From: Scleromatobacter humisilvae
GTDB taxonomy: Bacteria; Pseudomonadota; Gammaproteobacteria; Burkholderiales; Burkholderiaceae_C
Direction: 5' to 3'
Length of the DNA stretch: 64,000 nt
NCBI RefSeq assembly: GCF_023231945.1
Contig: NZ_JAJLJH010000001.1
Location: forward strand, 1,674,001 to 1,738,000
Positions 17,635-26,970 of the stretch are shown one piece after another (within the stretch, counting starts at the first letter, position 1; each line of letters begins with the position of its first letter). Both the position numbers and the translations under genes were made by a program. The notes under the pieces were generated by a model. That model had not been told where the DNA came from and made no database searches. It saw only the letters and a program-made list of their open reading frames with translations.

Positions 17635-18568
17635 CTATGTCCACTCCTCGGTTCGATTCGTCTGTGCGACTGCCCCGGTCGCCTCGGCTGTCATCCAGCG
17701 TTTCAGCAAGGAAGGGCTCAATTGCTGCGACGAACGCGTCGTTGCGATCTCCGGCCACCATGTGCGAAGCCCCTTCGACGTCGATCCATCGTGCGTGCGG
17801 AATCAGGCGAAGCAGGTCACGCGCACCTTCGCGGCCGACCACTTCGCTGGAGCGTCCACTCACGAGCAAGGTCGGAGTCGTGAGCTGCGCGGCGCAGGCC
17901 GCCATGCGTTCGAACATTCCCCCTTTGCTTCGCTGGTCGGAGCCGGAGTGGAAGGCGGGGTCCCAATGCCAATACCAGCGGCCGTCGGCTCCTCTCCGCA
18001 GGCTGCGCTCGATTCCGCGCGTGCTCGTGGGGCGACGTCGATGGGGGAGATAGGTCGCCACCGCGTCGGATGCCTCCTGCACGCTCGCGAATCCGTTCGC
18101 ATGACCCGTCATGAAGGCCCGGATGCGGGCTAATCCTTCCGGTTCCATTCTCGGCACAACGTCCACCAGCACCAGGCCCGCGATTCGCTCGGGATGTGCG
18201 GCGGCCAGGATCAACGCAGCGATGCCGCCTAGAGACGCCCCCACCAGTACGACCGGCCGCGCCAAGCCCGCCGTCACGAGGTCCAGGTCGGCGACGAACG
18301 CATTGATCGTGTAGTTTCCGTCTGGCGCCCAGTCGCTTTCGCCATGTCCCCGCAGATCGATCGACAGGACACGGTAGCCTTGCTCAACAAGCGCCCTTGC
18401 TGCGGAACGCCATGCGCGCCGGGTCTGACCAGCGCCAGGCAGGAGCACCACGACCGGAGCCCCGGGATCGCCACCCACATCGGCTCCGAGCGACAGGCCG
18501 AATCCCTCCAGCCTGCATGCTTGCAGCGACTCGGCCGCCGCCGGCTCATGGTGCTGGCTGTCAGCCAC
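17627..18568 (-). CDS. Alpha/beta-hydrolase
   Basis: Alpha/beta-hydrolase fold protein of 313 residues: PVVVLLPGAGQTRRAW (oxyanion region), SIDLRGHGESD, VGASLGGIAALI with the nucleophile Ser in G-x-S-x-G form (GASLG), a mobile lid of about 90 residues, and GASHMVAGDRND with the catalytic His near the end. GTG 18568 is chosen: it lies 8 bp after the P450 stop with AAGGG upstream, whereas the ATG at 18679 would overlap the P450 gene by over 100 bp. Could hydrolyse an ester, lactone or CoA thioester in the pathway; the family does not tell which. Confidence 0.85.
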   Translation of the reverse strand: MADSQHHEPAAAESLQACRLEGFGLSLGADVGGDPGAPVVVLLPGAGQTRRAWRSAARALVEQGYRVLSIDLRGHGESDWAPDGNYTINAFVADLDLVTAGLARPVVLVGASLGGIAALILAAAHPERIAGLVLVDVVPRMEPEGLARIRAFMTGHANGFASVQEASDAVATYLPHRRRPTSTRGIERSLRRGADGRWYWHWDPAFHSGSDQRSKGGMFERMAACAAQLTTPTLLVSGRSSEVVGREGARDLLRLIPHARWIDVEGASHMVAGDRNDAFVAAIEPFLAETLDDSRGDRGSRTDESNRGVDIDD

Positions 18569-18576
18569 GAGCGCCC

Positions 18577-19797
18577 TTACCAGACGAGCGGAAGCGCTTC
18601 GAGGCCGAAGACGCCGCCACCATGCGCCTCCAGGGCCTGACCGTCCTTCAGACGGAACGGTGGGATGCGCTTCAGCCATTCCTCCAAGCCGATGACCAGT
18701 TCGCGCCGGGCCAGATGAGAACCGATGCAGCGATGCGGCCCATACGAGAACGCGTTGTGCAGGTTGGGGCTTCGATCCAACAACACCTCGTCAGATCGCT
18801 CGAACTCGCGCGGGTCACGCGAGGCAAGGATCGTCGAACAGGTGACGTTGTCACCCTTCTTGATCGTTACACCGGCGAGTTCCACGTCGCGCGTCGCATA
18901 GCGGGTGGTGTTGACCACGGCATAGGCGCGAAGAAGCTCCTCCACCGCCGCGGGAATCAAGCTCGGATCATCGCGCAGCCTCTGCTGCTCATTCGGGTGC
19001 TCCGCGAGATAGCGAAGTTGGAAGCCGAGCGCGCTCGTCACCGTATCAAGGCCAGCCATGAAGAGCAGCACGCAGATGCCCAGCACCTGCGCATCGCTCA
19101 GCGGCTTGCCATCGATTTCGCTCTTGACCGCAAACGTGATGAGATCGTCAGTGGGATGGACGCGCCGATCCGCGATCAGGCCACTCAGGTAGTCGCCAAC
19201 CTCCTTCATCGTCCGTGCCCGCGCACCCATGTCGTGGATGATCAGCTTCTCCCATGCCAGGAAGCGTTCCAGATCTTCGGGCGGCAGGCCCATGAGGTCG
19301 ACGAAGATGCCGATGGGCAGCGGACGAGCGAAGTCATCGATGTATTCGCTTTCGCCCTTTGCGGCGCAGTTCTCGACGAGCGCACGCGCCCGGTCGCGAA
19401 TCTTCGCCTCGAGGACCTTGATCCGGTTTGGAGAGAACAGAGGATTCATGATCGCGCGAAACGCACCGTGCTCGGGCGGGTCGAGCTCGAGCGGGATCAG
19501 CGTGAGCGCCGAGCTCGATCGCACGACCCGGCTCGAGAAGGCTTCGGCGTCCTGAAGTACTGCGCGAATGTCCTCCGCGCGAGTCGGAATCCAGCTGCCC
19601 ACACCAGCCACGTGGTGATGGTTGGTCGTCGAATAGACGATGCGCGGACCGCCGTGAAGCGCCCCGACCACCTCATGGGGTCGATCACCCAGACCGGTGC
19701 GGAAGTCGAATTCGCGGACGAGCTCCGGCGGGACGTGACCTGGCACCCCCGTGGTCCTCGATTCCGATTCGGGCAAAGCCTCGCTCCGATCTTGCAT
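18577..19797 (-). CDS. Cytochrome P450, first gene of the catabolic operon
   Basis: A soluble bacterial class I P450 of 406 residues: MAGLDTVTSA (I helix, oxygen activation), EELLRAY (ExxR), and FSYGPHRCIGSHLAR with the heme thiolate C357. No membrane anchor. Its N-terminal part (GHVPPELVREFDFRTGLGD) resembles that of the P450 at 33614, so the two are probably paralogues. Start ATG 19797 is supported by AGGAGA nine bases upstream. Electrons probably come from the ferredoxins and reductase encoded at 38808-40680. A hydroxylase acting on the hydrophobic growth substrate is the simplest reading; regiochemistry unknown. Confidence 0.93.
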   Translation of the reverse strand: MQDRSEALPESESRTTGVPGHVPPELVREFDFRTGLGDRPHEVVGALHGGPRIVYSTTNHHHVAGVGSWIPTRAEDIRAVLQDAEAFSSRVVRSSSALTLIPLELDPPEHGAFRAIMNPLFSPNRIKVLEAKIRDRARALVENCAAKGESEYIDDFARPLPIGIFVDLMGLPPEDLERFLAWEKLIIHDMGARARTMKEVGDYLSGLIADRRVHPTDDLITFAVKSEIDGKPLSDAQVLGICVLLFMAGLDTVTSALGFQLRYLAEHPNEQQRLRDDPSLIPAAVEELLRAYAVVNTTRYATRDVELAGVTIKKGDNVTCSTILASRDPREFERSDEVLLDRSPNLHNAFSYGPHRCIGSHLARRELVIGLEEWLKRIPPFRLKDGQALEAHGGGVFGLEALPLVW

Positions 19798-19895
19798 GTC
19801 GACTGTCTCCTGGCCGTTGAGTGCCACGCCGGTTGTCCGGTCGTTCCGATGCGGTGCGCCGGAAGCACACTCGCCATTTTTGGATGATAACCAAG

Positions 19896-19914
19896 AACTG
19901 ACTATCATTCAACT
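19896..19914. promoter_or_regulatory. Degenerate operator-like half-palindrome, copy 3
   Basis: AACTGACTATCATTCAACT: a perfect left arm but only a partial right arm. It lies about 100 bp upstream of the P450 start at 19797, in the 309-bp divergent promoter region 19798-20106. On its own it would not be convincing; I list it because the position fits the other copies. Confidence 0.35.
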
Positions 19915-20027
19915 ATTAGATGACACATCTTCATCTTCGACCACTGAAAAGAGACCTTGCAGACTGACTTTTACTGAGTAGAAAGACTAGCAAGGCGTCC
20001 CTACCTAGTACAAACACCATCTACTAC

Positions 20028-20046
20028 AGCTGACTATTCCTCAGTT
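20028..20046. promoter_or_regulatory. Operator-like palindrome, copy 4
   Basis: AGCTGACTATTCCTCAGTT: 7-bp arms with 5-bp spacer, two departures from AACTGAC-N5-GTCAGTT. It ends 60 bp upstream of the DUF1302 start at 20107, a good place for a repressor site controlling the plus-strand export/SDR operon. Confidence 0.55.
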
Positions 20047-20106
20047 ATTGTGAGGCCAGACTTGACGACCAAGCCCGGCTTTGACAACGACAGCAGGAGA
20101 CATCAG

Positions 20107-21846
20107 ATGAAGAGGATCGCGACACAATTCGGATGCCCGCCACCGCTGAGACGCAGCGTGGTGGCCGCCGCGATGGCCGGGGCGACGTCCCTCGGCGCGC
20201 ATGCCATCGAGATCGATACGGGGTCACCCGACTGGACTGTCCGCTGGGACAATTCGATCGCGTACACCCTGGGCATCCGCACCCAAAAGATCAACGACAA
20301 CATCGGGAACAACCCGGTCTTCGCCGAGTCGGACTACAGCGTCAAGCAGGGCGGGGTCGTCACGAACCGCTTGTCCGACCTGATGGAGCTCGACGCCGAA
20401 AGCAAAGGCGGCTTCGGCGCACGCATGAGCGCGTCGCTGTTCAACGATTTCGCGTTTCGCGACCACGTACGCACCAATCCAGGCGATCTCGCGCCCGGCA
20501 CGCCCTACTCGTCGCTCGGGGCGTACACGAACAATGAGTTCTCCAGTTACACGAAGAGGTACTACAAGGACGGCGCAGGCCTGCTGGATGCCTTCGCGTT
20601 CGCCAACTTCAAGGTCGGCGACCACGATGCATCCGTCGACGTCGGACGCCTGACGAAGTACTGGGGCAACGCCACCTTCTTCGGCACGCTCGGCATCAAC
20701 TACTCGCAGAACGCGGCCGACAACATCAAGGGCGCCTCCGCACCGGGCTCGCAGGCCAAGGAACTCGCCATCCCGCGCGAGCAGCTCTATCTGTCGACAC
20801 AGATCACGCAGGATCTGGTGGTCGAAGGACAGTACTTCCTGAAGTTCAAGGGGAACCTCCTTCCAGAGGGTGGCACCTACCTGAGCTTCGCCGACTTCCT
20901 GACTCGTGGCCCGCGAGGCGCGGCCCTGACTTCCGCCTTCGGACTGGGCCAGCACGCTCCCGACATCGCGCCGAAGAACGTCGACTCGAACTACGGCCTG
21001 AAGCTGGCTTGGGCGCCTTCGGCACTGCGCGGTGCCGTTTCGGCCTACTACCGGCAACTCGATGAGACGCAGCCGTGGATGCCATTGGTTCAGTACGATC
21101 CACAGACAGGGGAAGCCGAGAACTATCACCTGGCCTACGCCAGGCACGTCAAGCTCTACGGCCTGAGTCTCGAGAAGCAGATCGACGCGTACAGCCTGGG
21201 AGCCGAGATCTCCTATCGCCGAGGCACGGCGCTCAACAGCTCGGCGGCCAATCCGAACGATGCGCTGGGTACCGAGGGTGCTCGCGGCAATGTCACGAAC
21301 GTCATCGTCAACACCGTCGGTGGGCTGACGCCGACTCCCGTGTGGGACACCGGCATCTTCCTCGCTGAAGTCGGCTACTCCCACCTCAATTCGGTGACCA
21401 GCAACGCGGCTATGTTCAACGGAACCAGCAACGCCGCGGCCTGCCCTTCGGGTTCCGTTGCCAACGGCTGCTCCACGCGCAACGCCGTGCTGTTCGCCGG
21501 ACTCTTCAAGCCTCAATGGCTCGGCGTATTTCCGAGCGTCGACCTCGGTCTGCCGCTGTTCGCAATGTACGGCGTCAAGGGGAACACCGCGAGCATGGGA
21601 GCGCCGGTCAACGAGCATGGCGTCCTGTTCACCGCCGGCATCGAGGCGCTGGTGCAACAGAAGTGGGACATCACGCTTCAATACAACGGGTACCACTCCA
21701 AGTCCAACGGCATCACCAATGGAGGCGCCGCAGCGGGCGTCGCCAATGGCACCCCGGGATTCCCGACGTTCTATGCCGGCGGGAACGGAACCTTTATGTA
21801 CAACGACAAGGGCTGGGTTTCGCTCACGGTGCAAGCCTCGTTCTGA
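20107..21846 (+). CDS. DUF1302 outer-membrane protein
   Basis: A 579-residue protein with a signal peptide (RRSVVAAAMAGATSLGAHA, cleavage before IEID) and a C-terminal phenylalanine (VQASF), as in outer-membrane beta-barrels. The sequence style (WDNSIAYTLGIRTQKIND, VDVGRLTKYWG, LKLAWAP) is that of the DUF1302 family, found in Gram-negative degraders of steroids, terpenes and other hydrophobic compounds next to DUF1329. The molecular role is not settled; a barrel for uptake or export of a lipophilic compound is inferred. ATG 20107 follows AGGAGA. First gene of a plus-strand operon with the operator-like site at 20028 upstream. Confidence 0.9.
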   Translation: MKRIATQFGCPPPLRRSVVAAAMAGATSLGAHAIEIDTGSPDWTVRWDNSIAYTLGIRTQKINDNIGNNPVFAESDYSVKQGGVVTNRLSDLMELDAESKGGFGARMSASLFNDFAFRDHVRTNPGDLAPGTPYSSLGAYTNNEFSSYTKRYYKDGAGLLDAFAFANFKVGDHDASVDVGRLTKYWGNATFFGTLGINYSQNAADNIKGASAPGSQAKELAIPREQLYLSTQITQDLVVEGQYFLKFKGNLLPEGGTYLSFADFLTRGPRGAALTSAFGLGQHAPDIAPKNVDSNYGLKLAWAPSALRGAVSAYYRQLDETQPWMPLVQYDPQTGEAENYHLAYARHVKLYGLSLEKQIDAYSLGAEISYRRGTALNSSAANPNDALGTEGARGNVTNVIVNTVGGLTPTPVWDTGIFLAEVGYSHLNSVTSNAAMFNGTSNAAACPSGSVANGCSTRNAVLFAGLFKPQWLGVFPSVDLGLPLFAMYGVKGNTASMGAPVNEHGVLFTAGIEALVQQKWDITLQYNGYHSKSNGITNGGAAAGVANGTPGFPTFYAGGNGTFMYNDKGWVSLTVQASF

Positions 21847-21863
21847 CAGATCCGGAGACAGAC

Positions 21864-23240
21864 ATGAATTCACTCAAGAACGTCATCGCCATTGCCCTGG
21901 GCGCCTTCGCACTTGCGTCCGGCGCCGATGCCGCGGTCACTGCGGACGAGGCCAGGCAACTGGGCGTCAGCCTGACGCCCTTCGGCGCCGAGAAGGCGGC
22001 CAATGCCGACGGCTCCATCCCGGCCTACAACCCCGCACCCATCGCTCCGCCTGCCGGCTACAAGGCGGGAAGCGGGCACTATCCGGACCCGTACGCGAAC
22101 GAGAAGATCGAGGTGACGATCGATGCGAAGAACCTCGCCCAGTACAAGGACCAGGTGACTGCCGGCGTTGCGGCGACGCTCCAGCAATACCCCTCGTTCC
22201 ACCTCAACGTCTACCCGACGCATCGGAACGCACCCTATCCGCAATGGGTGCTCGACAACAGCATCAAGAACGCAACCCGGGCCGAGTTGACCGGCCAGGT
22301 GACGGGCGATGCGGTGAAGGGCGCCTACGGCGGTGTTCCTTTCCCGATCCCGAAGAACGGCTACGAGGTGATGTGGAACTTCCTGCTCCGCTACATTCCG
22401 GCGGACGTCGACAACCGCCAGGCCAGCTTCCTGTCGGACGCCTCGGGCCACCAGGTCTTCCTTGGCGACTTCGACTGCCTGTTCGCCAACACGTATTACG
22501 ACCCGAAGGCCAGCAGCCTGCCCGACCCGTACTACTTCAAGCAGCTGTGCTTCGGCAAGGCGCCCGTCTCGGCCGTCGGCTACAACATCTTGCTGACGTA
22601 CTCGGCCGACTACGCCAATGCCGACCAACTGGTGTGGGTCTACACGCCAGGCCAGCGACGTGTACGCACTGCCCCGGAGTTTTCCTACGACACGCCGTCG
22701 GCGAATTTCGGCGGGGCGCTCACCTATGACGAGGTCAACATCTACTCGGGCCGCATGGATCGCTTCGACATGAAGCTCGTCGGGAAGAAGGAGATCTTCA
22801 TCCCGTACAACAACTTCGCCATGTTCACCGCAGCCTTTTCGACGGACAAGTTCATGACGCCCAAGCATCCGAACCCCGACATGATTCGTTGGGAGAAGCA
22901 TCGGGTCTGGGTGGTGGAGGCGACCTTGAAGCCGGGCAAGCGTCACGCGCTGTCGAGACGCACCTTCTACGTCGACGAGGATTCGTGGCAGATCGTGGCC
23001 ACGGACGGATACGACCAAGGCGGCAAGCTGTACCGTGTCGGCCTGGACTTCCCGTCGGTGATCTACGGGCCGGACCAGGCGTCGTACACGATCGGCCAAC
23101 GCTACGGTTTCGTGGACCTGGCCAAGGGCGAGTACTACATGTCTGCCGCCAATGAGCACTCCGTGTCGACGGCCAACGTCAAGCTGCCGGACATGGGTAC
23201 GTTCACTTCGTCGCGCCTGGCCGCCACCGGCATCCGCTGA
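21864..23240 (+). CDS. DUF1329 periplasmic protein (LolA/LolB-like fold expected)
   Basis: A 458-residue DUF1329 protein with a clear signal peptide (VIAIALGAFALASGADA, then AVTADEARQLG). Typical family segments are LTPFGAEKAANADGSIPAYN near residue 38, YPTHRNAP, VWVYTPGQRRVRTAPEFSYDTP, and EKHRVWVVEATLKPGKRH near 345. DUF1329 is expected to bind lipophilic ligands in the periplasm. It follows DUF1302 by 17 bp, with GGAGA before the ATG, and precedes the propeller and MMPL genes, a four-gene set recurrent in degraders of hydrophobic compounds. Confidence 0.9.
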   Translation: MNSLKNVIAIALGAFALASGADAAVTADEARQLGVSLTPFGAEKAANADGSIPAYNPAPIAPPAGYKAGSGHYPDPYANEKIEVTIDAKNLAQYKDQVTAGVAATLQQYPSFHLNVYPTHRNAPYPQWVLDNSIKNATRAELTGQVTGDAVKGAYGGVPFPIPKNGYEVMWNFLLRYIPADVDNRQASFLSDASGHQVFLGDFDCLFANTYYDPKASSLPDPYYFKQLCFGKAPVSAVGYNILLTYSADYANADQLVWVYTPGQRRVRTAPEFSYDTPSANFGGALTYDEVNIYSGRMDRFDMKLVGKKEIFIPYNNFAMFTAAFSTDKFMTPKHPNPDMIRWEKHRVWVVEATLKPGKRHALSRRTFYVDEDSWQIVATDGYDQGGKLYRVGLDFPSVIYGPDQASYTIGQRYGFVDLAKGEYYMSAANEHSVSTANVKLPDMGTFTSSRLAATGIR

Positions 23241-23258
23241 TGTCGATCATCTGCTGAC

Positions 23259-23287
23259 GGGGGGCGCGACGAAAGCGCGCGCTCCCC
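23259..23287. repeat. Intercistronic GC-rich hairpin
   Basis: GGGGGGCGCG (23259-23268) can pair with CGCGCTCCCC (23278-23287), a 10-bp stem with one G-U and a 9-nt loop, in the 68-bp gap between the DUF1329 and propeller genes. No U tract, so it may stabilise or attenuate the mRNA rather than terminate it. Confidence 0.4.
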
Positions 23288-23308
23288 AACGCACGCACGG
23301 GTCCAGAC

Positions 23309-24484
23309 ATGACATCCCCTCAACGCCCATCCATCGCCGGCGTTCCTGCTCTCCTGGGCTCGCGACGCAAGCGTCGCGTACCTGCTAACACCTTCACGGC
23401 AACCGCGCTCGCGCTGTTCTGCGGCCTGTGCATCGGGCTGCCGTCGAACATCGGCAAGACGGGCTACATCGATCCACTGCTCGAGGCGGCGACGCCACTC
23501 AGCGGCGCGCTGCGGCCAGATCGCGAGCCGCTGGTGGCCATAACGACGGTGGCCAACCGGACACTGGCAGTTGGACTCCGAGGCCTCGCAATTCGCTCCA
23601 ACGACAACGGCCGGAGCTGGCAGCAATCCGTCGTACCGGTCCAGACGGACCTGGTCTCCGTACAACTCTTGAACGAGCATGACGCCTGGGCGACCGGCCA
23701 TGACGGAGTGATTCTTCACAGCACCGATGGCGGATCTTCATGGCAGAAGCAGTTTGACCACGTCGCCGCCCGCGACTCGCTACAAAAGTTCTACCTCGAC
23801 AGGGTCCGCAGCGGCGAGAGCGGCATGCAGCGCTACGCCGACGAGCTGAAGCTCAACACCGAAGGCGACGTCTCGCTGCCGTTTCTTGGCGTGTGGTTCA
23901 CCGACGAAATGAACGGATTCGCCGTCGGCTCGTTCGGAATGATCGTTGCGACCCACGATGGCGGGAAGTCGTGGTTGCCCTGGCTGCACCAGATCGACAA
24001 TCCCGACTTCCTGAACCTCAACGCCGTCCGTGGCATCGGAGGCGAGGTCTACATCACAGGCGAAAAGGGGTTCGTCTACAAGCTCGATCGCGAGACCGGG
24101 CGATTCGTCTCGTCCAGCACCGGATGCCGGGGAACGCTGTTCGACATCGTGGGAACGGCGCAGTTCCTCGTCGCCTTCGGCCTGCGCGGCGCGGCCTACC
24201 GGAGCGTCGATGGCGGCGCGTCATGGACCCAGATCTCGACCGGCACCGAGGCCAGCATCACGGCCGGTGCCGTGCTGGATGACGGAAAGAGCGTCGTGCT
24301 CGTGAGCGATACAGGCCTGGCACTGCGCAGCGAGGACGAGGGATTGTCGTTCCACCGCGTCGAACTGAGCCATCGAATTCCGGTGTACGGCGCGACTGAA
24401 ACCGCCAAGGGAACACTGGCGTTGGTCGGCTACCTGGGCGTCGACACTGCCGGGCTGCGACCCGCTCAAGCGACAAATCAATAG
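23309..24484 (+). CDS. Ycf48-like/BNR beta-propeller protein
   Basis: A 391-residue protein with an N-terminal hydrophobic segment (about 28-46, TATALALFCGLCIGL) that acts as signal peptide or anchor, then repeated propeller blades with Asp-box motifs: SNDNGRSWQQS, STDGGSSWQKQ, THDGGKSWLPW, SVDGGASWTQI and SEDEGLSFHRV. This is the Ycf48/BNR-repeat pattern. The family is named after photosystem II assembly factors, but non-photosynthetic members like this one accompany MMPL permeases and DUF1302/DUF1329 genes, probably as periplasmic partners. It ends 11 bp before the permease. Confidence 0.88.
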   Translation: MTSPQRPSIAGVPALLGSRRKRRVPANTFTATALALFCGLCIGLPSNIGKTGYIDPLLEAATPLSGALRPDREPLVAITTVANRTLAVGLRGLAIRSNDNGRSWQQSVVPVQTDLVSVQLLNEHDAWATGHDGVILHSTDGGSSWQKQFDHVAARDSLQKFYLDRVRSGESGMQRYADELKLNTEGDVSLPFLGVWFTDEMNGFAVGSFGMIVATHDGGKSWLPWLHQIDNPDFLNLNAVRGIGGEVYITGEKGFVYKLDRETGRFVSSSTGCRGTLFDIVGTAQFLVAFGLRGAAYRSVDGGASWTQISTGTEASITAGAVLDDGKSVVLVSDTGLALRSEDEGLSFHRVELSHRIPVYGATETAKGTLALVGYLGVDTAGLRPAQATNQ

Positions 24485-24495
24485 GACTCCGCCAG

Positions 24496-26937
24496 ATGGT
24501 ACACAGCACGCATGGTCGCGATGCGATGGAAGTCGTCTCCGATTCGGCCACGTTCAATCATCGCTCCGGCAACGGCCTGGAGCGCCTGATCTTCAATCAT
24601 CGCGCGACCATCGTCGTCCTCTGCGCGCTGATCACGGCCATTCTTGGCTGGGAGATGTCGCGACTGACGGTCAACGCCAATTTCGAAGACACGCTTCCCC
24701 GCTCACACCCGTTCGTCCAGAACTACCTGGCCAACAAGGCGGCCCTCGGCGGATTCGGAAGCTCCGTGAGAGTCGCCGTCGAGAACACGCAAGGGGATAT
24801 CTACGATCCGCGCTATCTCAAGGCACTGCAGGAGATCAACGACACGGTCTTCCTGATCCCGGGAGTCGATCGCACTTTCATGCGATCCCTGTGGACGCCG
24901 TCCGTGCGATGGACGCAGATCACCGAAGAGGGTTACCGAGGCGGCCCCGTAATGCCCCCGAACTACGACGGATCGCCCGCGACGGTGGAACGCTTGAAAC
25001 GCAACGTCGAGACCGCCGGCATCGTCGGCAGCCTCGTGGCCAACGATCAACGCTCCAGCCTGGTCTTCGTTCCACTGGTGGACACCGATCCGGCAACCGG
25101 CAAGCCCCTCGACTACGCCGCGTTCTCACATGCCTTGGAAGAGAAGATCCGCTCGCACCAGTCCGGCAACGTGAGGATTCATATCATCGGCTTCGCCAAG
25201 CTGGTCGGCGATCTCATCGACAGCGTCATCCAGGTGATGGCGTACTTCGCGATCGCGGGCTGCGTCGCTGCGCTCGCGATCTACGCGTACACGCGCTGCC
25301 TTCGAAGCGCGACGCTGGTGCTGACCTGTTCCGTCATCGCGGCAATCTGGCAACTGGGGATCGTCCATCTGCTGGGCTCCGTGCTCAACCCCTATTCGAT
25401 CCTGGTGCCGTTCCTGGTTTTCGCGATCGGAGTCTCGCACGGCGCGCAGAAGATGAACGGCATCCTGCAGGACGTCGGCCGTGGCACGCATCGCTACGTC
25501 GCCGCACGCTATACGTTCCGCCGACTCTTCCTCGCCGGCCTCACGGCCCTCCTGGCCGATGCCGTGGGATTCGGCGTGCTGATGACGATCGACATCCCAG
25601 CCATTCGCGAGTTGGCGATGACCGCCAGCATCGGCGTGGCCGTGCTCATCTTCACAAACCTCGTGCTGCTGCCAGTGCTGTTGTCGTATCTTGGCGTGAA
25701 CCAGAAGGCCGCGCTGCGTAGTCTGCAATCCGAGCGGTCCGATACGACGCGAACTTCGGTGCTCTCGCACATGTGGAACACGCTCGATCGCTTCACGGAG
25801 CGCCGCTGGGCCCTCGTCACGATCCTGGCCTTCCTGCTGCTGGCCACCGGCGCGTTCGAGGTGAGTCGAGGACTGCAGACCGGCGACCTTGATGCCGGCG
25901 CCCCCGAGCTACGCGCGAATTCGCGCTACAACCGGGACAACGCCTTCATCACGAGCCACTATGGATTGTCGAGCGACGTCTTTGCCATGATCATCAAGAC
26001 GCCCGTCGACGGCATCAGCAGCTTCGAGACGCTCACCGAACTCGATCGGCTGGAGCAGCGCCTACGCAGCCTGAGTGAAGTGCAAGCGACTTCTTCTGCG
26101 GCCCGCCTGGCGCGCTTCGCGACCGCTGGCAACAACGAGGGCAATCCGAAGTGGCTCACGCTCAATCGCGATCCATCCGTGACCGCGCAGGCAACCTTCG
26201 ACCTGAAGACCAATGATCCGGAGTACATGAATGGTGACGGCACGACGGGCGCCGTCGTGGCCTACCTGACGGACCACAAGGCGACGACATTGGCGGACGT
26301 GGTCGATGTAGCCAGTCAATTCGCACAGGTGCACTCCACGAAGGACAGGCAGATCATGCTGGCAGCGGGGTCCGCGGGCATGGAGGCCGCGACGAACAGC
26401 TCGGTGGCCGCTTCGAACAACCGCATGCTGTTGATGGTCTATTCCGCGGTCATCGTGCTCTGCCTCGTGACGTTCCGTTCGTGGCGTGCCGTGGTGGTCG
26501 CCGTCGTTCCGTTGGCGATCACCTCGATCTGCTGCGAGGCGTTGATGGTCATGCTGGGGATCGGGGTCAAGGTTGCGACGCTGCCGGTCGTCGCGCTCGG
26601 TGTGGGAATCGGCGTGGACTATGCGCTGTATCTCCTCAGCGTCCAGTTGAGCCTGCAGCGCTCGGGCCTGCCGTTGCGCCAAGCGTATCGGCGCGCCATC
26701 GCGTTCACCGGCAAGGTCGTCGGGCTGGTTGGCATCACACTGGCCGCGGGCGTCATCACCTGGGCGTTCTCACCCATCAAGTTCCAGGCTGACATGGGCA
26801 TCCTGCTGACCTTCATGTTCCTCTGGAACATGTTGGGCGCGCTCGTGTTGATCCCCGCCCTGTCCCACTTCCTTCTGCAGACCGAGTCGTTGATCGGACG
26901 AGCCGTTCCAGCATCGCCGGAGCCTGCCCATGCCTGA
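24496..26937 (+). CDS. MMPL/RND-family transporter permease
   Basis: An 813-residue inner-membrane permease with the duplicated RND layout: one TM helix near residue 36-52, a periplasmic loop (about 55-225), a five-helix bundle (about 235-400, including VFAIGVSHGAQKMN), a second TM1-like helix at about 438-455, second loop, and a second bundle (about 640-800, including VVALGVGIGVDYALYLLS). The polar residues in these helix-4 segments fit a proton-driven pump. Such permeases move lipids and sterol-like molecules. Together with the preceding three genes it probably forms an envelope-spanning transport system; direction of transport is not evident. Confidence 0.92.
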   Translation: MVHSTHGRDAMEVVSDSATFNHRSGNGLERLIFNHRATIVVLCALITAILGWEMSRLTVNANFEDTLPRSHPFVQNYLANKAALGGFGSSVRVAVENTQGDIYDPRYLKALQEINDTVFLIPGVDRTFMRSLWTPSVRWTQITEEGYRGGPVMPPNYDGSPATVERLKRNVETAGIVGSLVANDQRSSLVFVPLVDTDPATGKPLDYAAFSHALEEKIRSHQSGNVRIHIIGFAKLVGDLIDSVIQVMAYFAIAGCVAALAIYAYTRCLRSATLVLTCSVIAAIWQLGIVHLLGSVLNPYSILVPFLVFAIGVSHGAQKMNGILQDVGRGTHRYVAARYTFRRLFLAGLTALLADAVGFGVLMTIDIPAIRELAMTASIGVAVLIFTNLVLLPVLLSYLGVNQKAALRSLQSERSDTTRTSVLSHMWNTLDRFTERRWALVTILAFLLLATGAFEVSRGLQTGDLDAGAPELRANSRYNRDNAFITSHYGLSSDVFAMIIKTPVDGISSFETLTELDRLEQRLRSLSEVQATSSAARLARFATAGNNEGNPKWLTLNRDPSVTAQATFDLKTNDPEYMNGDGTTGAVVAYLTDHKATTLADVVDVASQFAQVHSTKDRQIMLAAGSAGMEAATNSSVAASNNRMLLMVYSAVIVLCLVTFRSWRAVVVAVVPLAITSICCEALMVMLGIGVKVATLPVVALGVGIGVDYALYLLSVQLSLQRSGLPLRQAYRRAIAFTGKVVGLVGITLAAGVITWAFSPIKFQADMGILLTFMFLWNMLGALVLIPALSHFLLQTESLIGRAVPASPEPAHA

Positions 26938-26970
26938 GCTCTCGACAACGCTGAATACCGGAGACCCGTC

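Noticed and set aside
20224-21873. 549-residue minus-strand frame opposite DUF1302
   Set aside because: Shadow of the DUF1302 gene with Val/Arg/Glu-rich antisense composition and no start context.
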